Assembly: GCA_027624995.1 (NCBI GenBank) | Contig: JAQBTI010000007.1 | Span: forward strand, 1-23,045 | Direction of reading: 5' to 3' | DNA from: Chloroflexota bacterium | GTDB taxonomy: Bacteria; Chloroflexota; Dehalococcoidia; Lucifugimonadales; CATQGZ01 | Length of the DNA: 23,045 nucleotides | Program-made: the position numbers and the translations under genes | The notes under the pieces: model-generated | Database searches by the model: none | What the model was told of the DNA's origin: nothing | Seen by the model: the letters and a program-made list of their open reading frames with translations, nothing else | In this document: one piece after another, positions 14,887 to 23,045 of the stretch | How the letters are laid out: every line of letters begins with the position of its first letter | Numbering within the stretch: the stretch's first letter is position 1

Positions 14887-15912
14887 ATGAGCAGACCAAT
14901 CGAACTCGGAGCCAGGCTGGGCTGGTACCTACTGAAGACTAAGCTCTCCAGGCGTAAGCGATTCCCGCTTGTCACGATGCTAGAGCCGCTGGAGAAGTGC
15001 AATCTGGCCTGCGAGGGGTGCGGACGTATCCGCGAGTATGAGCCTGTTCTGGACAAGATGCTCACCGTGGAGCAGTGTATCTTGGCGGTGGAGGAGTCGG
15101 GCGCGCCTATCGTGTCCATCGCCGGTGGAGAGCCGACGCTTCATCCCGATATCGATAAGATCGTAAAAGGCATCACCGACCGCAAGAAGTTCGTCTACAT
15201 GTGCACGAATGCCCTGCTCATGGAGCGAGTGATGAAGAATATCCCGCCGTCCAAGTACTTCTGTTTCGTCGTGCATATGGATGGTATGGAGGAGGCACAC
15301 GACAAGTCCGTATATCGCAAGGGCGTGTTCAAGATCGCGGTCCGAGCGATGGAGGAGGCACTGGCCAAGGGCTACAGGGTCACGACCAACACGACCGTTT
15401 TCAACGGTTGCGACGAAGATGACCTAATCGAGATGTTCACGATGGTCACCAAGATGGGAGTCGAGGGCGCGATGGTCTCCCCCGGCTACCAGTTCGAGGA
15501 CGTGCCCAACCAGGAGCTGTTCGTCTCCAGGCACAACGCTCGCCGTATCTTCAAGAACATCCTGGACCCGAAGAGGAAACTTCGGTTCTACAACAATCCC
15601 CTCTACCTTGACTTCCTCCGCGGGGAACGAGAATACCAGTGCACGGCCTGGTCGAATCCTACGTACACGGTCATGGGGTGGAGAGAGCCTTGCTACCTCA
15701 TCGGAGACCGGCACACGCAGGATGTGGCGGACCTCTTTGACCCCGTGCTATGGGAACGATACGGGGTTGGGAACGACTCGCGATGCGCAAACTGCATGAT
15801 GCACTGCGGCTTCGAGTCCGCCTCCATAATCGGGGCGCTCAAGAGCCCGAAGGATGCATACAGGCTGATCAAAGAAGGAGCGGTACAGAACTCTGGGGTC
15901 GGGGCATCATAG
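14887..15912 (+). CDS. hpnH: Adenosylhopane synthase, radical SAM protein HpnH
   Basis: 341 residues from ATG 14887, 25 bp after the polyprenyl synthase. It joins a 5'-deoxyadenosyl group to a hopene (diploptene) to make adenosylhopane, the first step of side-chain extension. The radical-SAM [4Fe-4S] ligands are Cys38, Cys42 and Cys45 in CNLACEGCG, the CX3CX2C form. GGEP at 80-83 in SIAGGEPTLHPDI binds S-adenosylmethionine. The C-terminal cysteine cluster CANCMMHCGFE with an earlier REPCYLI matches the C-terminal domain of HpnH. An upstream alternative at 14830 overlaps the previous gene and is less likely. Position before an hpnG-like gene and shc agrees with the call. Confidence 0.95.
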   Translation: MSRPIELGARLGWYLLKTKLSRRKRFPLVTMLEPLEKCNLACEGCGRIREYEPVLDKMLTVEQCILAVEESGAPIVSIAGGEPTLHPDIDKIVKGITDRKKFVYMCTNALLMERVMKNIPPSKYFCFVVHMDGMEEAHDKSVYRKGVFKIAVRAMEEALAKGYRVTTNTTVFNGCDEDDLIEMFTMVTKMGVEGAMVSPGYQFEDVPNQELFVSRHNARRIFKNILDPKRKLRFYNNPLYLDFLRGEREYQCTAWSNPTYTVMGWREPCYLIGDRHTQDVADLFDPVLWERYGVGNDSRCANCMMHCGFESASIIGALKSPKDAYRLIKEGAVQNSGVGAS

Positions 15913-15942
15913 CCAGGACTGTACCGGCCGAGGACCGAGGCC

Positions 15943-16710
15943 TTGATAGCGATCTTCGCGGCGTTCAAAGAAGAGATTAGAGACTACCTCAAGGCGGGCC
16001 GTTTCAGGGTCGTCGAGCGAGAGGGCTCTTTCCTGTTCTATCTCTCCGACCTTCGCCCGCGGATAGTAGTAGTGGAGGGTGGGCTTGGCAATGAACGCGC
16101 AGTGGAGGCAGTCCGTACCGCGATCGAGAGATACAGCCCGGAGGCAATAGTCTCGGCAGGCTTCGCGGGCGCGGTAAGAGACGGCCTAGAGCCTGGGGAC
16201 CTGATTCTGTGCGAAAGGCTGCTGTGTCTGGAAGGACCGGCGGCTCTGTGGGGACGGGAAAGCCCGAGGGAAAGGCTATCCAAGGACGACGGAGTGCTAA
16301 GAGGACTGATTGGCACCGACAGACATGCGATCAGATCCGGTGGATGCCTCACCGTTCCCCATCTCGTATCGAGTAGATCGATGAAGAAGTGGATAGGAAG
16401 GACGTACCCGGTGAGTTTGGTGGACATGGAAAGCTTCTGGGTGGGCGAGGCCGCCAGCGAGGCTAAGCTTCCCTTTATGGCAGTGCGCGCCGTTCTCGAT
16501 CCGATCGACCAGACGCTCCCGCCGTTCATCGGACGCTCGGCGGACAACCCGGACGGCCTGCTCTGGCTTCGAGCTCTGAGATATTTGGCGACCAGACCGG
16601 CTGAGGCCCCGAAGCTGATCAGCCTCAGATCGCAGTCCCGGGTTGCCAGAGCCTCACTCGCCGGGTTCCTGTCAGCGCTGAGCCCGACGTCCGTTACCCG
16701 ATCCGGCTAG
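15943..16710 (+). CDS. hpnG: Hopanoid-associated phosphorylase, HpnG-like nucleosidase
   Basis: 255 residues from TTG 15943, with AGGA about 8 nt upstream and no early ATG. A member of the purine/uridine phosphorylase and MTA/SAH nucleosidase superfamily. The core SAGFAGAVRDGLEPGDLI lies at 71-88, the ribose-binding DMES at 161-164, and the VRAVLDP acid Asp187 is where these enzymes contact the base. In hopanoid makers HpnG removes adenine from adenosylhopane to give ribosylhopane. The neighbours hpnH (before) and shc (after, 9 bp) support HpnG rather than a general nucleosidase. The N-terminal MIAIFAAFKEE fits the family. Function by homology and context, no residue excludes it. Confidence 0.88.
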   Translation: MIAIFAAFKEEIRDYLKAGRFRVVEREGSFLFYLSDLRPRIVVVEGGLGNERAVEAVRTAIERYSPEAIVSAGFAGAVRDGLEPGDLILCERLLCLEGPAALWGRESPRERLSKDDGVLRGLIGTDRHAIRSGGCLTVPHLVSSRSMKKWIGRTYPVSLVDMESFWVGEAASEAKLPFMAVRAVLDPIDQTLPPFIGRSADNPDGLLWLRALRYLATRPAEAPKLISLRSQSRVARASLAGFLSALSPTSVTRSG

Positions 16711-16719
16711 AATCTCGCA

Positions 16720-18777
16720 TTGTCAGACCACATCCTATTAGAAGACGTGTTAGACAACGTGATCGCGAAGGCTCGTAGCTTCCTGTTGGATGCCCAATAC
16801 CCGGACGGCTATTGGATTGGCGAACTAGAGTCGAATCCAACTATGGAGGCCGAATACCTGCTGTTAACGCATTTCCTCGGAGTCGCCGATGCCGACCGCT
16901 GGGGCAAGCTCTCCAATCACATACTGGAAAAGCAACGGGAGGACGGAACCTGGGGGCAGTTCTTCGGGGCTCCGGGCGACCTGAGTACGTCGACCGAGTG
17001 CTACTTCGCGCTCAAACTGGCCGGGCTGCCTGCCGACGACCCGCGCATGCGGAGGGCAAGGGACTTCATTCTCTCCAAGGGGGGAGTGCCGAACACACGA
17101 GTCTTCACAAAGATATGGCTGTCTCTCTTCGGCCAGTGGAAGTGGAAGGGCGTGCCCGTCATTCCTGCCGAGCTGATGCTGTTGCCCAGCTGGTTCCCCA
17201 TTAGCATCTACGACTTCTCAAGCTGGGCCCGGGCCACAATCACGCCCATCCTGGTACTGATGGACAAGAAACCGGTCAGGCCGGTGCCAGAGTCGGCGTT
17301 CATCGATGAGCTCTACCCTCTACGGCGGGACCTGACAGACTACTCGGTAAAGCAGCCGGGCAAGCTCATCGGCTGGGAGACCTTCTTCTATGCCGGGGAC
17401 GTGGTCTTGAGACACCTGGAAAGACTGCCCTGGAAGCCAACCAGGGGGCAGGCCATCAGGAAGGCGGAAGCGTGGATAGTCGATCACCAAGAGGCCGACG
17501 GGGGCTGGGGTGGGATTCAGCCGCCGTGGGTATACTCGCTGATGGCCCTCTACGAGCTTGGCTACGCAGTGGACGATCCGGTGATCGCGACGGGGCTCGC
17601 CGGGCTCGAAAACTTCATTATTGAAGAGGAAGAGACCATGCGGGTCCAGGCCTGCGTCTCGCCGCTGTGGGATACACCCCTGGCCGTCCTCGCCCTACTC
17701 GACTCAGGTGTGCGGCAGGACCACCCCGATCTCATGAGGGCCGGTGACTGGCTAGCGAAGGAGCAGGTTCTTGAAGGTGGCGACTGGCAGGTGAAGGCTA
17801 AGTCGGTGTCTCCCGGAGGGTGGGCATTCGAGTTCCATAACGACCTCTACCCGGACCTCGACGACACGGCCGAGATAATCATGGCCCTCCATCGGCTTGA
17901 CCTGCCTTCACAATGGGAGAAGCGCCAGGCTATAGACCGGGGCGTGAACTGGGTGCTCGGGATGCAAAGCAGCAACGGTGGCTGGGCGGCCTTCGACAAG
18001 GACAACACAAAGTTTCTGATATCCAAGATCCCGTTCGCGGACTTCGGCGAGGCACTCGACCCTCCCAGCGTGGACGTTACTGCCCATGTGCTCGAGATGC
18101 TGGCGGTTTTGGGATACGGAACGGGCGACCGTGCGGTGGACCGGGCCGTTGAGTTCGTACTATCCGAGCAGGAGGTGGACGGCCCTTGGTTCGGACGTTG
18201 GGGAGTGAACTATATATACGGGACCGGCGCCGTCCTGCCCGCACTGGAAGCGCTCGGTCTGGACATGTCTGCTGAGTTCGTCCGTAGAGCGACAGACTGG
18301 CTGAAGGACCATCAGAACCCGGACGGGGGATGGGGCGAGAGCTGCGCCTCCTACGTTGACCCGAGCTTCCGAGGACGGGGACCGAGCACGGCCTCGCAGA
18401 CCGCCTGGGCCTTGATTTCTTTGCTGGCGGCAGGCGAGGGTGGCCAGGATCCGACCACGCGAGGTTTCGAATACCTGACGAGCACCCAGCAGCCGGACGG
18501 CTCATGGGATGAGCCATACTTCACCGGGACCGGCTTTCCCGGCTATCGCGTCGGTCAGAGATTGGACCGATACCTGATTCCCGGGGACCCTGGCTACCAG
18601 GGGAATGAGCTGCCGAACGGCTTCATGATCAACTACCACATGTACCGAAACTACTGGCCTTTGAGCGCCCTAGGCAGATACAGACAGTTCCTAACTGGAG
18701 TGGACCGACGGGTGCTCCCAAAAAGTAGCAGCCTGGAGTACGCCAGCGGCGTTTACACAGGCGCAGGCGGCGATTGA
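16720..18777 (+). CDS. shc: Squalene-hopene cyclase
   Basis: 685 residues from TTG 16720; the next ATG would cut into conserved sequence. It is a monotopic membrane enzyme that cyclises squalene to hopene and hopanol. The catalytic DXDDTA box reads DLDDTA at 379-384, with the protonating aspartate at 381. Several QW repeats stabilise the alpha-barrels: QREDGTW at 72, QEADGGW at 257, QSSNGGW at 416, QNPDGGW at 532 and QQPDGSW at 590. The C-terminus FMINYHMYRNYWPLSALGRY is the usual late signature. All catalytic motifs intact and length as expected (about 630-690). hpnF is the synonym used for this gene in hopanoid clusters. Confidence 0.98.
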   Translation: MSDHILLEDVLDNVIAKARSFLLDAQYPDGYWIGELESNPTMEAEYLLLTHFLGVADADRWGKLSNHILEKQREDGTWGQFFGAPGDLSTSTECYFALKLAGLPADDPRMRRARDFILSKGGVPNTRVFTKIWLSLFGQWKWKGVPVIPAELMLLPSWFPISIYDFSSWARATITPILVLMDKKPVRPVPESAFIDELYPLRRDLTDYSVKQPGKLIGWETFFYAGDVVLRHLERLPWKPTRGQAIRKAEAWIVDHQEADGGWGGIQPPWVYSLMALYELGYAVDDPVIATGLAGLENFIIEEEETMRVQACVSPLWDTPLAVLALLDSGVRQDHPDLMRAGDWLAKEQVLEGGDWQVKAKSVSPGGWAFEFHNDLYPDLDDTAEIIMALHRLDLPSQWEKRQAIDRGVNWVLGMQSSNGGWAAFDKDNTKFLISKIPFADFGEALDPPSVDVTAHVLEMLAVLGYGTGDRAVDRAVEFVLSEQEVDGPWFGRWGVNYIYGTGAVLPALEALGLDMSAEFVRRATDWLKDHQNPDGGWGESCASYVDPSFRGRGPSTASQTAWALISLLAAGEGGQDPTTRGFEYLTSTQQPDGSWDEPYFTGTGFPGYRVGQRLDRYLIPGDPGYQGNELPNGFMINYHMYRNYWPLSALGRYRQFLTGVDRRVLPKSSSLEYASGVYTGAGGD

Positions 18778-18802
18778 ATGCCTGCTGCCAATGTGCTAGT
18801 GT
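18774..18802 (+). promoter_or_regulatory. Weak candidate promoter before yjbQ-hpnCDE
   Basis: TTGAAT (18774-18779), 17-bp spacer, TAGTGT (18797-18802): four of six and three of six to consensus, but the same TTGA-17-TAG form as the promoters at 2508-2536 and 13637-13665. It overlaps the shc stop in the 61-bp gap, the widest inside this operon. Confidence 0.35.
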
Positions 18803-18838
18803 TCCATAGGGCGATTTGAGGTTAGGAGAATTTCTCAG

Positions 18839-19318
18839 ATGAGATTGACCGAGGCAGGCGTCAAGATCAGCCTGTTCACCCTCAGGGTTGAGTCGACGAC
18901 GGCCCCAGAGTTCATCGACATAACGGACAGGGTCAACGATTTCGTCAGACAGTCCGACATTAGGAACGGAATGGCCCTGGTATTCTCGAAGCACACCACC
19001 GTCGCGATCACGATTCAGGAGAACGAGCCACTTCTTCTAGGCGACATGGCCAACATGCTCGAACGCCTCTCACCCCGCAAAGCCGACTACCGTCACAATG
19101 ACTTCTCGGTTCGGACAGTCAACATGCACGAGGACGAATGCCCCAACGGCCACTCACACTGCCAGCACTTGGTGCTTGGAACCAGCGAGACGCTGCCAGT
19201 TGTGGACGGAGACATGGTGTTGGGACAGTTCCAAAGGGTGTTCGCGGTAGAGCTCGACGCCGAAAAGGCCTCGCAGGTGGACCGCCGCGACGTGCTCGTA
19301 CAGATCATGGGAGTGTAA
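18839..19318 (+). CDS. YjbQ family (UPF0047) protein
   Basis: 159 residues from ATG 18839, with AGGAGA about 10 nt upstream. The family is called secondary thiamine-phosphate synthase from suppressor work in E. coli, but its physiological role is unresolved. Conserved metal/active-site residues are seen: SKHTTVAITIQENE at 50-63 (His52), YRHND at 84-88, NGHSHCQHLVLG at 103-114, and LGQFQRVFAVELD at 128-140. The length is about 20 residues above the usual 130-140, with an N-terminal extension ahead of the first strand. It sits between shc and hpnC, in the middle of the hopanoid genes, without any known reason. Family sure; role unknown. Confidence 0.9.
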   Translation: MRLTEAGVKISLFTLRVESTTAPEFIDITDRVNDFVRQSDIRNGMALVFSKHTTVAITIQENEPLLLGDMANMLERLSPRKADYRHNDFSVRTVNMHEDECPNGHSHCQHLVLGTSETLPVVDGDMVLGQFQRVFAVELDAEKASQVDRRDVLVQIMGV

Positions 19319-19326
19319 CCCGCCCC

Positions 19327-20214
19327 ATGGGTACCCTGCTGGCCGGCGACCAAGCCCGAGTCAGCGCGGCTGAGGCATACGAGCTTTGCGAGCGCCTGGC
19401 CAAGTCGCAGTACGAGAACTTCACCGTCGGCTCCCGACTCCTGCCTCGAGACAAGCGCAAGCACCTCTACGCCATCTACGCATTCTGTCGATTCGTAGAC
19501 GACCTCGGCGACGAGTTCCAGGGCGATAGGCTTGAGGCGCTCGACTACTGGGAGAAGGAGACCGAAGCCTGCTTCTCCGGCACTCCCCGTCATCCATACT
19601 TGATCGGCGTACAGGAAACGATCCGCCTCTTCGACATCCCCAGAGAGCCTTTCCTGCGACTGATTCAGGCGAATCGGATGGACCAGACCGGCGGAAGGCA
19701 TGCGACCTATGAGGACCTGGACTTCTACTGCCAACACTCAGCGAACCCGGTTGGACACATTGTCTTGTACGTGTCCGGCTACAGGGACGAAGAGCGCCAG
19801 CGCCTGTCGGACTACACCTGCACGGCGCTGCAATTGACGAACTTCTGGCAAGATGTCGCCCGCGACTTCGCCATGGGCCGCATCTACATCCCTCTGGAGG
19901 ACATGGACCGGTTCGGCTACGCGGAAGCGGATCTGGCGAACGGTAGGGCTACAGACTCTTTCCGGGAACTTATGGCGTTCGAGGTGAAACGCACCCGTGA
20001 CCTCTTCGAGCTGGGCTTTCCGCTGGTAGACATGGTCGATGGAAATCTCAAGCTGGACATAGCTCTGTTCAGCAAGGGTGGCCTTAGCGTGCTAGATTGC
20101 ATAGAGCGGCAAGGATACGACGTGCTCAGCCGACGACCCATGGTAGGCAGGGCGAAGAAGTTACGACTCCTCGCGAGCACGTTGCTGAAGCTGAAGCTGC
20201 TCGGCAGGGCATGA
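19327..20214 (+). CDS. hpnC: Hydroxysqualene synthase HpnC (squalene/phytoene synthase family)
   Basis: 295 residues from ATG 19327, 8 bp after yjbQ. In the HpnCDE route HpnD makes presqualene diphosphate from two farnesyl diphosphates and HpnC hydrolyses it to hydroxysqualene. Both Asp-rich motifs are present: DDLGD at 58-62 in CRFVDDLGDEF and QDVARD at 175-180 in TNFWQDVARDFAMGRIYIP. The frame is open much further upstream through yjbQ, but that would be an overlapping read. Assigned as HpnC rather than HpnD from the NFWQDV-RDFAMGRIY form and gene order C-D-E; the swap between the two is the main uncertainty. Confidence 0.9.
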   Translation: MGTLLAGDQARVSAAEAYELCERLAKSQYENFTVGSRLLPRDKRKHLYAIYAFCRFVDDLGDEFQGDRLEALDYWEKETEACFSGTPRHPYLIGVQETIRLFDIPREPFLRLIQANRMDQTGGRHATYEDLDFYCQHSANPVGHIVLYVSGYRDEERQRLSDYTCTALQLTNFWQDVARDFAMGRIYIPLEDMDRFGYAEADLANGRATDSFRELMAFEVKRTRDLFELGFPLVDMVDGNLKLDIALFSKGGLSVLDCIERQGYDVLSRRPMVGRAKKLRLLASTLLKLKLLGRA

Positions 20215-21113
20215 CTTCAGGACTGGACGGTACCGGGATGAGCAGTGAGCTCAATCGCGCCTACGACTACTGCCAACGCGTTGCCAAGGACCGCGCCAAG
20301 AACTTTTACTACGCATTCAGGACGTTGCCTTCCCAGAAGCGGCGTGCTATCTACGCGGCCTATGCCTTCTGTCGGTACTGCGACGACGTGGCGGACGACG
20401 AACTGCCGATTGAGGAGAAACGGCGGCTACTGGGCGAGACTCACGACCGCCTTCACGATTCGGGACTCCGAGCGGAAGACCCCGTCTTCATGGCGCTCGA
20501 CAGCTCGGCTGAAACCTTCGGCATCCCGCGTCGCTACTTCGACGAGGTCATCGACGGCGTGGAGATGGACCTCACGTGGACTCGCTTCGAGAACTTCGAC
20601 CAGCTCCGCACATATTGCTATGGCGTAGCTTCGACGGTAGGCCTGATTTGTATCGAGGTGTTCGGATACGACGATCCGGCGGCCAGAGAGTACGCCATCG
20701 ACCTCGGCATCGCCATGCAGCTCACTAATGTGATGCGCGATGTCAAAGAGGACGCGGAGCGTGGACGCATCTATCTGCCTCTGGACGAGATGGAATCGTT
20801 CGGCTACTCCGAGGATGAGCTGTTGGATGGTCGGGTCAACGATCGCTTTCGGGCGCTGATGGAGTTCCAGGCCGATCGAGCCAGAAGGTACTTCGACTCC
20901 GGCGAACGTCTCATTCCGCTGCTGTCACGGGAGTCGAGGGCGTGCGTCTCCGTCCTCCATGGACTCTATAGCAAGATACTGGACCGCATCGGGGCCGCCG
21001 ACTACGACGTTTTCGAGAGACGAATCGGGCTCAGCAAGCGCGAGAAGCTATTCCTGACGGCGAGGCTATGGGCGGCAAGTCTGATAACGGCGGTACCAGC
21101 GGCAAGACGGTAG
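20211..21113 (+). CDS. hpnD: Presqualene diphosphate synthase HpnD
   Basis: 300 residues from ATG 20211, overlapping the hpnC TGA as ATGA; ATG 20238 is an alternative that drops nine residues. It condenses two farnesyl diphosphates to presqualene diphosphate. Motifs are DDVAD at 58-62 (CRYCDDVADDE) and DVKED at 177-181 in TNVMRDVKEDAERGRIYLP. The NVMRDV-EDAERGR form is typical of HpnD and phytoene synthases. It overlaps the hpnE start by 46 nt, so all three squalene genes are coupled. Sequence-related to its neighbour hpnC, which it resembles along the whole length. Confidence 0.92.
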   Translation: MTSGLDGTGMSSELNRAYDYCQRVAKDRAKNFYYAFRTLPSQKRRAIYAAYAFCRYCDDVADDELPIEEKRRLLGETHDRLHDSGLRAEDPVFMALDSSAETFGIPRRYFDEVIDGVEMDLTWTRFENFDQLRTYCYGVASTVGLICIEVFGYDDPAAREYAIDLGIAMQLTNVMRDVKEDAERGRIYLPLDEMESFGYSEDELLDGRVNDRFRALMEFQADRARRYFDSGERLIPLLSRESRACVSVLHGLYSKILDRIGAADYDVFERRIGLSKREKLFLTARLWAASLITAVPAARR

Positions 21114-22441
21114 TCGTTCTCGGCGGTGGGCTCAGCGGATTGTCCGCCGCACGCTGTCTGCTGGAGCTGGGCTACGGCGTCTCGTTGGTCGAGAAGCGTC
21201 CGTTTCTGGGCGGCAGGGCTTATTCATTCCACTCTCGAGAGGTCGAGATGGAGGTCGACAACGGTCAGCACGTGTTCATGGGCTGCTGCACGTACTATGT
21301 CGATTTCATCAAGGCGCTTGGAGCCTACGGGGACGCGTCGCTTCAGGAAAGCCTGAGCACCGAGGTCGTGCGTGACGGAAAGAGCTGCAAGCTCGCCAGC
21401 TCACCCCGTTTGGGCAGGCTGCATCTTATTCCTTCGTTCATCCTCTACCCGCACATTGGGTTTTTGGATAAGCTCAGCGTGGCCTATGGACTCTTGAGGG
21501 TCAGGCTGACGAACAGGCGAAAGAGGGCGGCTCAACTCGACGGAGAGAGCTTCTACGATTGGCTCAGGGGCCACCATCAATCGGAACGCGCGATCGAGAA
21601 CTTCTGGAACCTGATCGTCCTGCCGACGCTCAACGACGACATACGCAATGTCAACGCGGACATGGCCCTGATGGTGGTCCAGGAGGGTTTCTTGAAAGGC
21701 CCTGACGACTCGACCATCGGATTCGCGAGGGTGGGTCTTAGTTCTATTGCCGGCGTACCAGGCCAACGGTTCATCGAGGACCGGGGAGGCGCGATGCTCC
21801 TGGGCAAGGCGGTACGCGCAATACGCCTGGATGGGGACAGTGTCGAGTCTGTAGAGTTGACGGACGGCTCAATTCTGCGGGCGGACGCCTACATCAGCGC
21901 GCTGCCTTTCGACGTCCTGCTTGAGAGTCTTCCGCCGGAGCAGGCCAAGGAACCCTTCTTCGCGGCGGCGGCTGGACTAAGCTCGGCCCCCATAGTCGGC
22001 GTCCATCTCTGGTACGACAGGCCTGTTATGGAGCAGGAGTTCGTGGCGTTTCTGGGAAGCCCTATCCAGTGGGTCTTCAACCGCAGCCGGATACAGGGGG
22101 ACAACGGATCGCCCGGGCAGTATGTGTGCATCTCGTTGAGCGGAGCCTGGGACTTCATAGACAGGCCCAAGGACGATCTGCGCGACCTCTTTACGCAAGA
22201 GATGCGGCGCCTGTTCCCGGCCGCGCGCGACGCCGTAGTTGAAAAGTCACTCGTCATCAAGCAGCCTGAGGCTACGTTTCGGTGCATGCCCGGCGTGGCT
22301 GCTCACCGGCCCTCGCAGGCCACCCCCATCCCTAACCTCTTCGTGGCCGGTGACTGGACCGACACTGACTGGCCGTCCACGATGGAGGGCGCGGTCCGCA
22401 GCGGGGTCTATGCGGCCGAGGCCCTGGCATCACGCGTCTGA
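21068..22441 (+). CDS. hpnE: Hydroxysqualene dehydroxylase HpnE (FAD-dependent desaturase family)
   Basis: 457 residues from ATG 21068, inside the last 46 nt of hpnD. It reduces hydroxysqualene to squalene. The FAD dinucleotide-binding motif is VVVLGGGLSGLSAA at 15-28, followed by VEKRPFLGGRAYS at about 41-53, as in carotene-desaturase-like flavoproteins. The C-terminal FAD-contact segment LFVAGDWTDTDWPSTMEGAV is complete, with the Trp-rich TDTDWPSTMEGA form usual for HpnE. In between, the ENFWNLIVLPTLN segment fits the family. With hpnC and hpnD it completes a farnesyl-diphosphate-to-squalene module. Confidence 0.95.
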   Translation: MGGKSDNGGTSGKTVVVLGGGLSGLSAARCLLELGYGVSLVEKRPFLGGRAYSFHSREVEMEVDNGQHVFMGCCTYYVDFIKALGAYGDASLQESLSTEVVRDGKSCKLASSPRLGRLHLIPSFILYPHIGFLDKLSVAYGLLRVRLTNRRKRAAQLDGESFYDWLRGHHQSERAIENFWNLIVLPTLNDDIRNVNADMALMVVQEGFLKGPDDSTIGFARVGLSSIAGVPGQRFIEDRGGAMLLGKAVRAIRLDGDSVESVELTDGSILRADAYISALPFDVLLESLPPEQAKEPFFAAAAGLSSAPIVGVHLWYDRPVMEQEFVAFLGSPIQWVFNRSRIQGDNGSPGQYVCISLSGAWDFIDRPKDDLRDLFTQEMRRLFPAARDAVVEKSLVIKQPEATFRCMPGVAAHRPSQATPIPNLFVAGDWTDTDWPSTMEGAVRSGVYAAEALASRV

Positions 22442-23045
22442 TGCCGGGCGCCCTCGTACTCGCGCCATTCAGTGCCTGCCAACTCGACCGACTCCGAGGG
22501 AAGATCGAGGTGACCTACGAAAGCTGGCTCGACACGCACCGGATACAGGACCCGGAAGAGCTAGGAGCCAGGCTGGCGGCTGAGTGCGTCTCGGTACTGG
22601 TGATCGAGGCCGATTTCGTGTTCGAGGAGGTCTTCGAGGCCGCAAAGTCGCTGCGGTTGGTTGGCGTCTGCCGGGGGTCCGTGGACCACGTGGACATTGA
22701 GGCCGCTACCCGACACGGGGTCGTCGTCGTCAACGCTCCGGGGCGGAATGCGCAGTCGGTGGCCGAGCACGTGTTGGCGCTGATGCTGTCTCTGGCCCGC
22801 AGGATACCGTCAGCCCATGCATACGTTAAGAGAGGGCAGTGGGAGAACCCTGCGGAACCCTACGTCTCGATGCGTGGCGTCGAGCTGTTGGGACGAAACC
22901 TTGGGATCGTCGGCCTGGGGACAATCGGCCGGCGACTCGCTACGATCGGTCTCGCGCTCGGCATGGACGTGGCAGCGCACGACCCCTATGTCAGCGATGC
23001 TCCGTCGGGCGTGTCGCTGATGGACCTCGACGACCTACTCGCCTG
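22441..23045 (+). CDS. D-isomer-specific 2-hydroxyacid dehydrogenase (phosphoglycerate dehydrogenase-like), 5' part
   Basis: The gene begins at ATG 22441, sharing one base with the hpnE stop (TGATG), and is open to the window end, giving 201 residues. The substrate-domain segment LRLVGVCRGSVDHVDIEAAT at 71-90 and GRNAQSVAEHVLALMLSLAR at 101-120 match the family. The NAD-binding GxGxxG reads GLGTIG at 158-163. The catalytic Arg, Glu and His would lie beyond the edge and cannot be checked. The YESWLDT start of residue 26 onward resembles a group annotated as 2-hydroxyacid dehydrogenases. It is coupled to hpnE but has no known place in hopanoid synthesis; a link could be chance operon membership. 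Substrate unknown. Confidence 0.9.
   Translation, partial: MPGALVLAPFSACQLDRLRGKIEVTYESWLDTHRIQDPEELGARLAAECVSVLVIEADFVFEEVFEAAKSLRLVGVCRGSVDHVDIEAATRHGVVVVNAPGRNAQSVAEHVLALMLSLARRIPSAHAYVKRGQWENPAEPYVSMRGVELLGRNLGIVGLGTIGRRLATIGLALGMDVAAHDPYVSDAPSGVSLMDLDDLLA

Noticed and set aside
19138..19326. Upstream extension of hpnC through yjbQ
   Set aside because: Overlaps the conserved C-terminal half of yjbQ in another frame and has no resemblance to HpnC N-termini.
19327..21113. hpnC and hpnD as a recent tandem duplication
   Set aside because: They share the fold and motif spacing but differ at most other positions and occupy the standard C-D-E order, so they are old paralogues with distinct roles.

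Overview
The window is a GC-rich bacterial fragment with two large, divergently transcribed operons: a respiratory complex I (nuo) operon on the minus strand and a hopanoid (bacterial sterol-like triterpenoid) operon on the plus strand. The gene set (11-subunit complex I without nuoEFG, hopanoid genes with a polyprenyl synthase and YjbQ) and the protein style suggest an uncultured Chloroflexota lineage, perhaps SAR202/Dehalococcoidia-like. That assignment is inference from remembered family resemblance; no 16S or ribosomal marker is present.

Layout. 1-258 (+): 3' end of a mandelate racemase/enolase-superfamily gene. 293-990 (-): a P-loop kinase-like gene broken by a frameshift. 1049-2430 (-): a Nudix hydrolase and an NAD kinase overlapping by ATGA, with a strong TTGACA-17-TAGACT promoter at 2508-2536. 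2559-13347 (-): the operon nuoA-B-C-D-H-I-J-K-(64-aa small gene)-L-M-N. It makes the hydrogenase-like peripheral arm and the proton-pumping membrane arm of complex I, but no NADH-oxidising module is encoded here. 13348-13799: the divergent control region, with one sigma70-like promoter facing each way and a pair of REP-like palindromes between them.

13800-22441 (+): polyprenyl synthase, hpnH, hpnG-like phosphorylase, shc (hpnF), yjbQ, hpnC, hpnD, hpnE. Together these give a nearly complete route: prenyl diphosphate, presqualene diphosphate (HpnC/HpnD), hydroxysqualene, squalene (HpnE), hopene (SHC), adenosylhopane (HpnH), ribosylhopane (HpnG). 22441-end (+): the 5' part of a D-2-hydroxyacid dehydrogenase whose start overlaps the hpnE stop.

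Both operons are tightly packed, with many 1-46 nt overlaps and frequent GTG/TTG starts. The first genes of the two operons are about 450 bp apart, so membrane lipid synthesis and membrane bioenergetics share one control region. No RNA gene, CRISPR array, insertion sequence or phage gene was seen.
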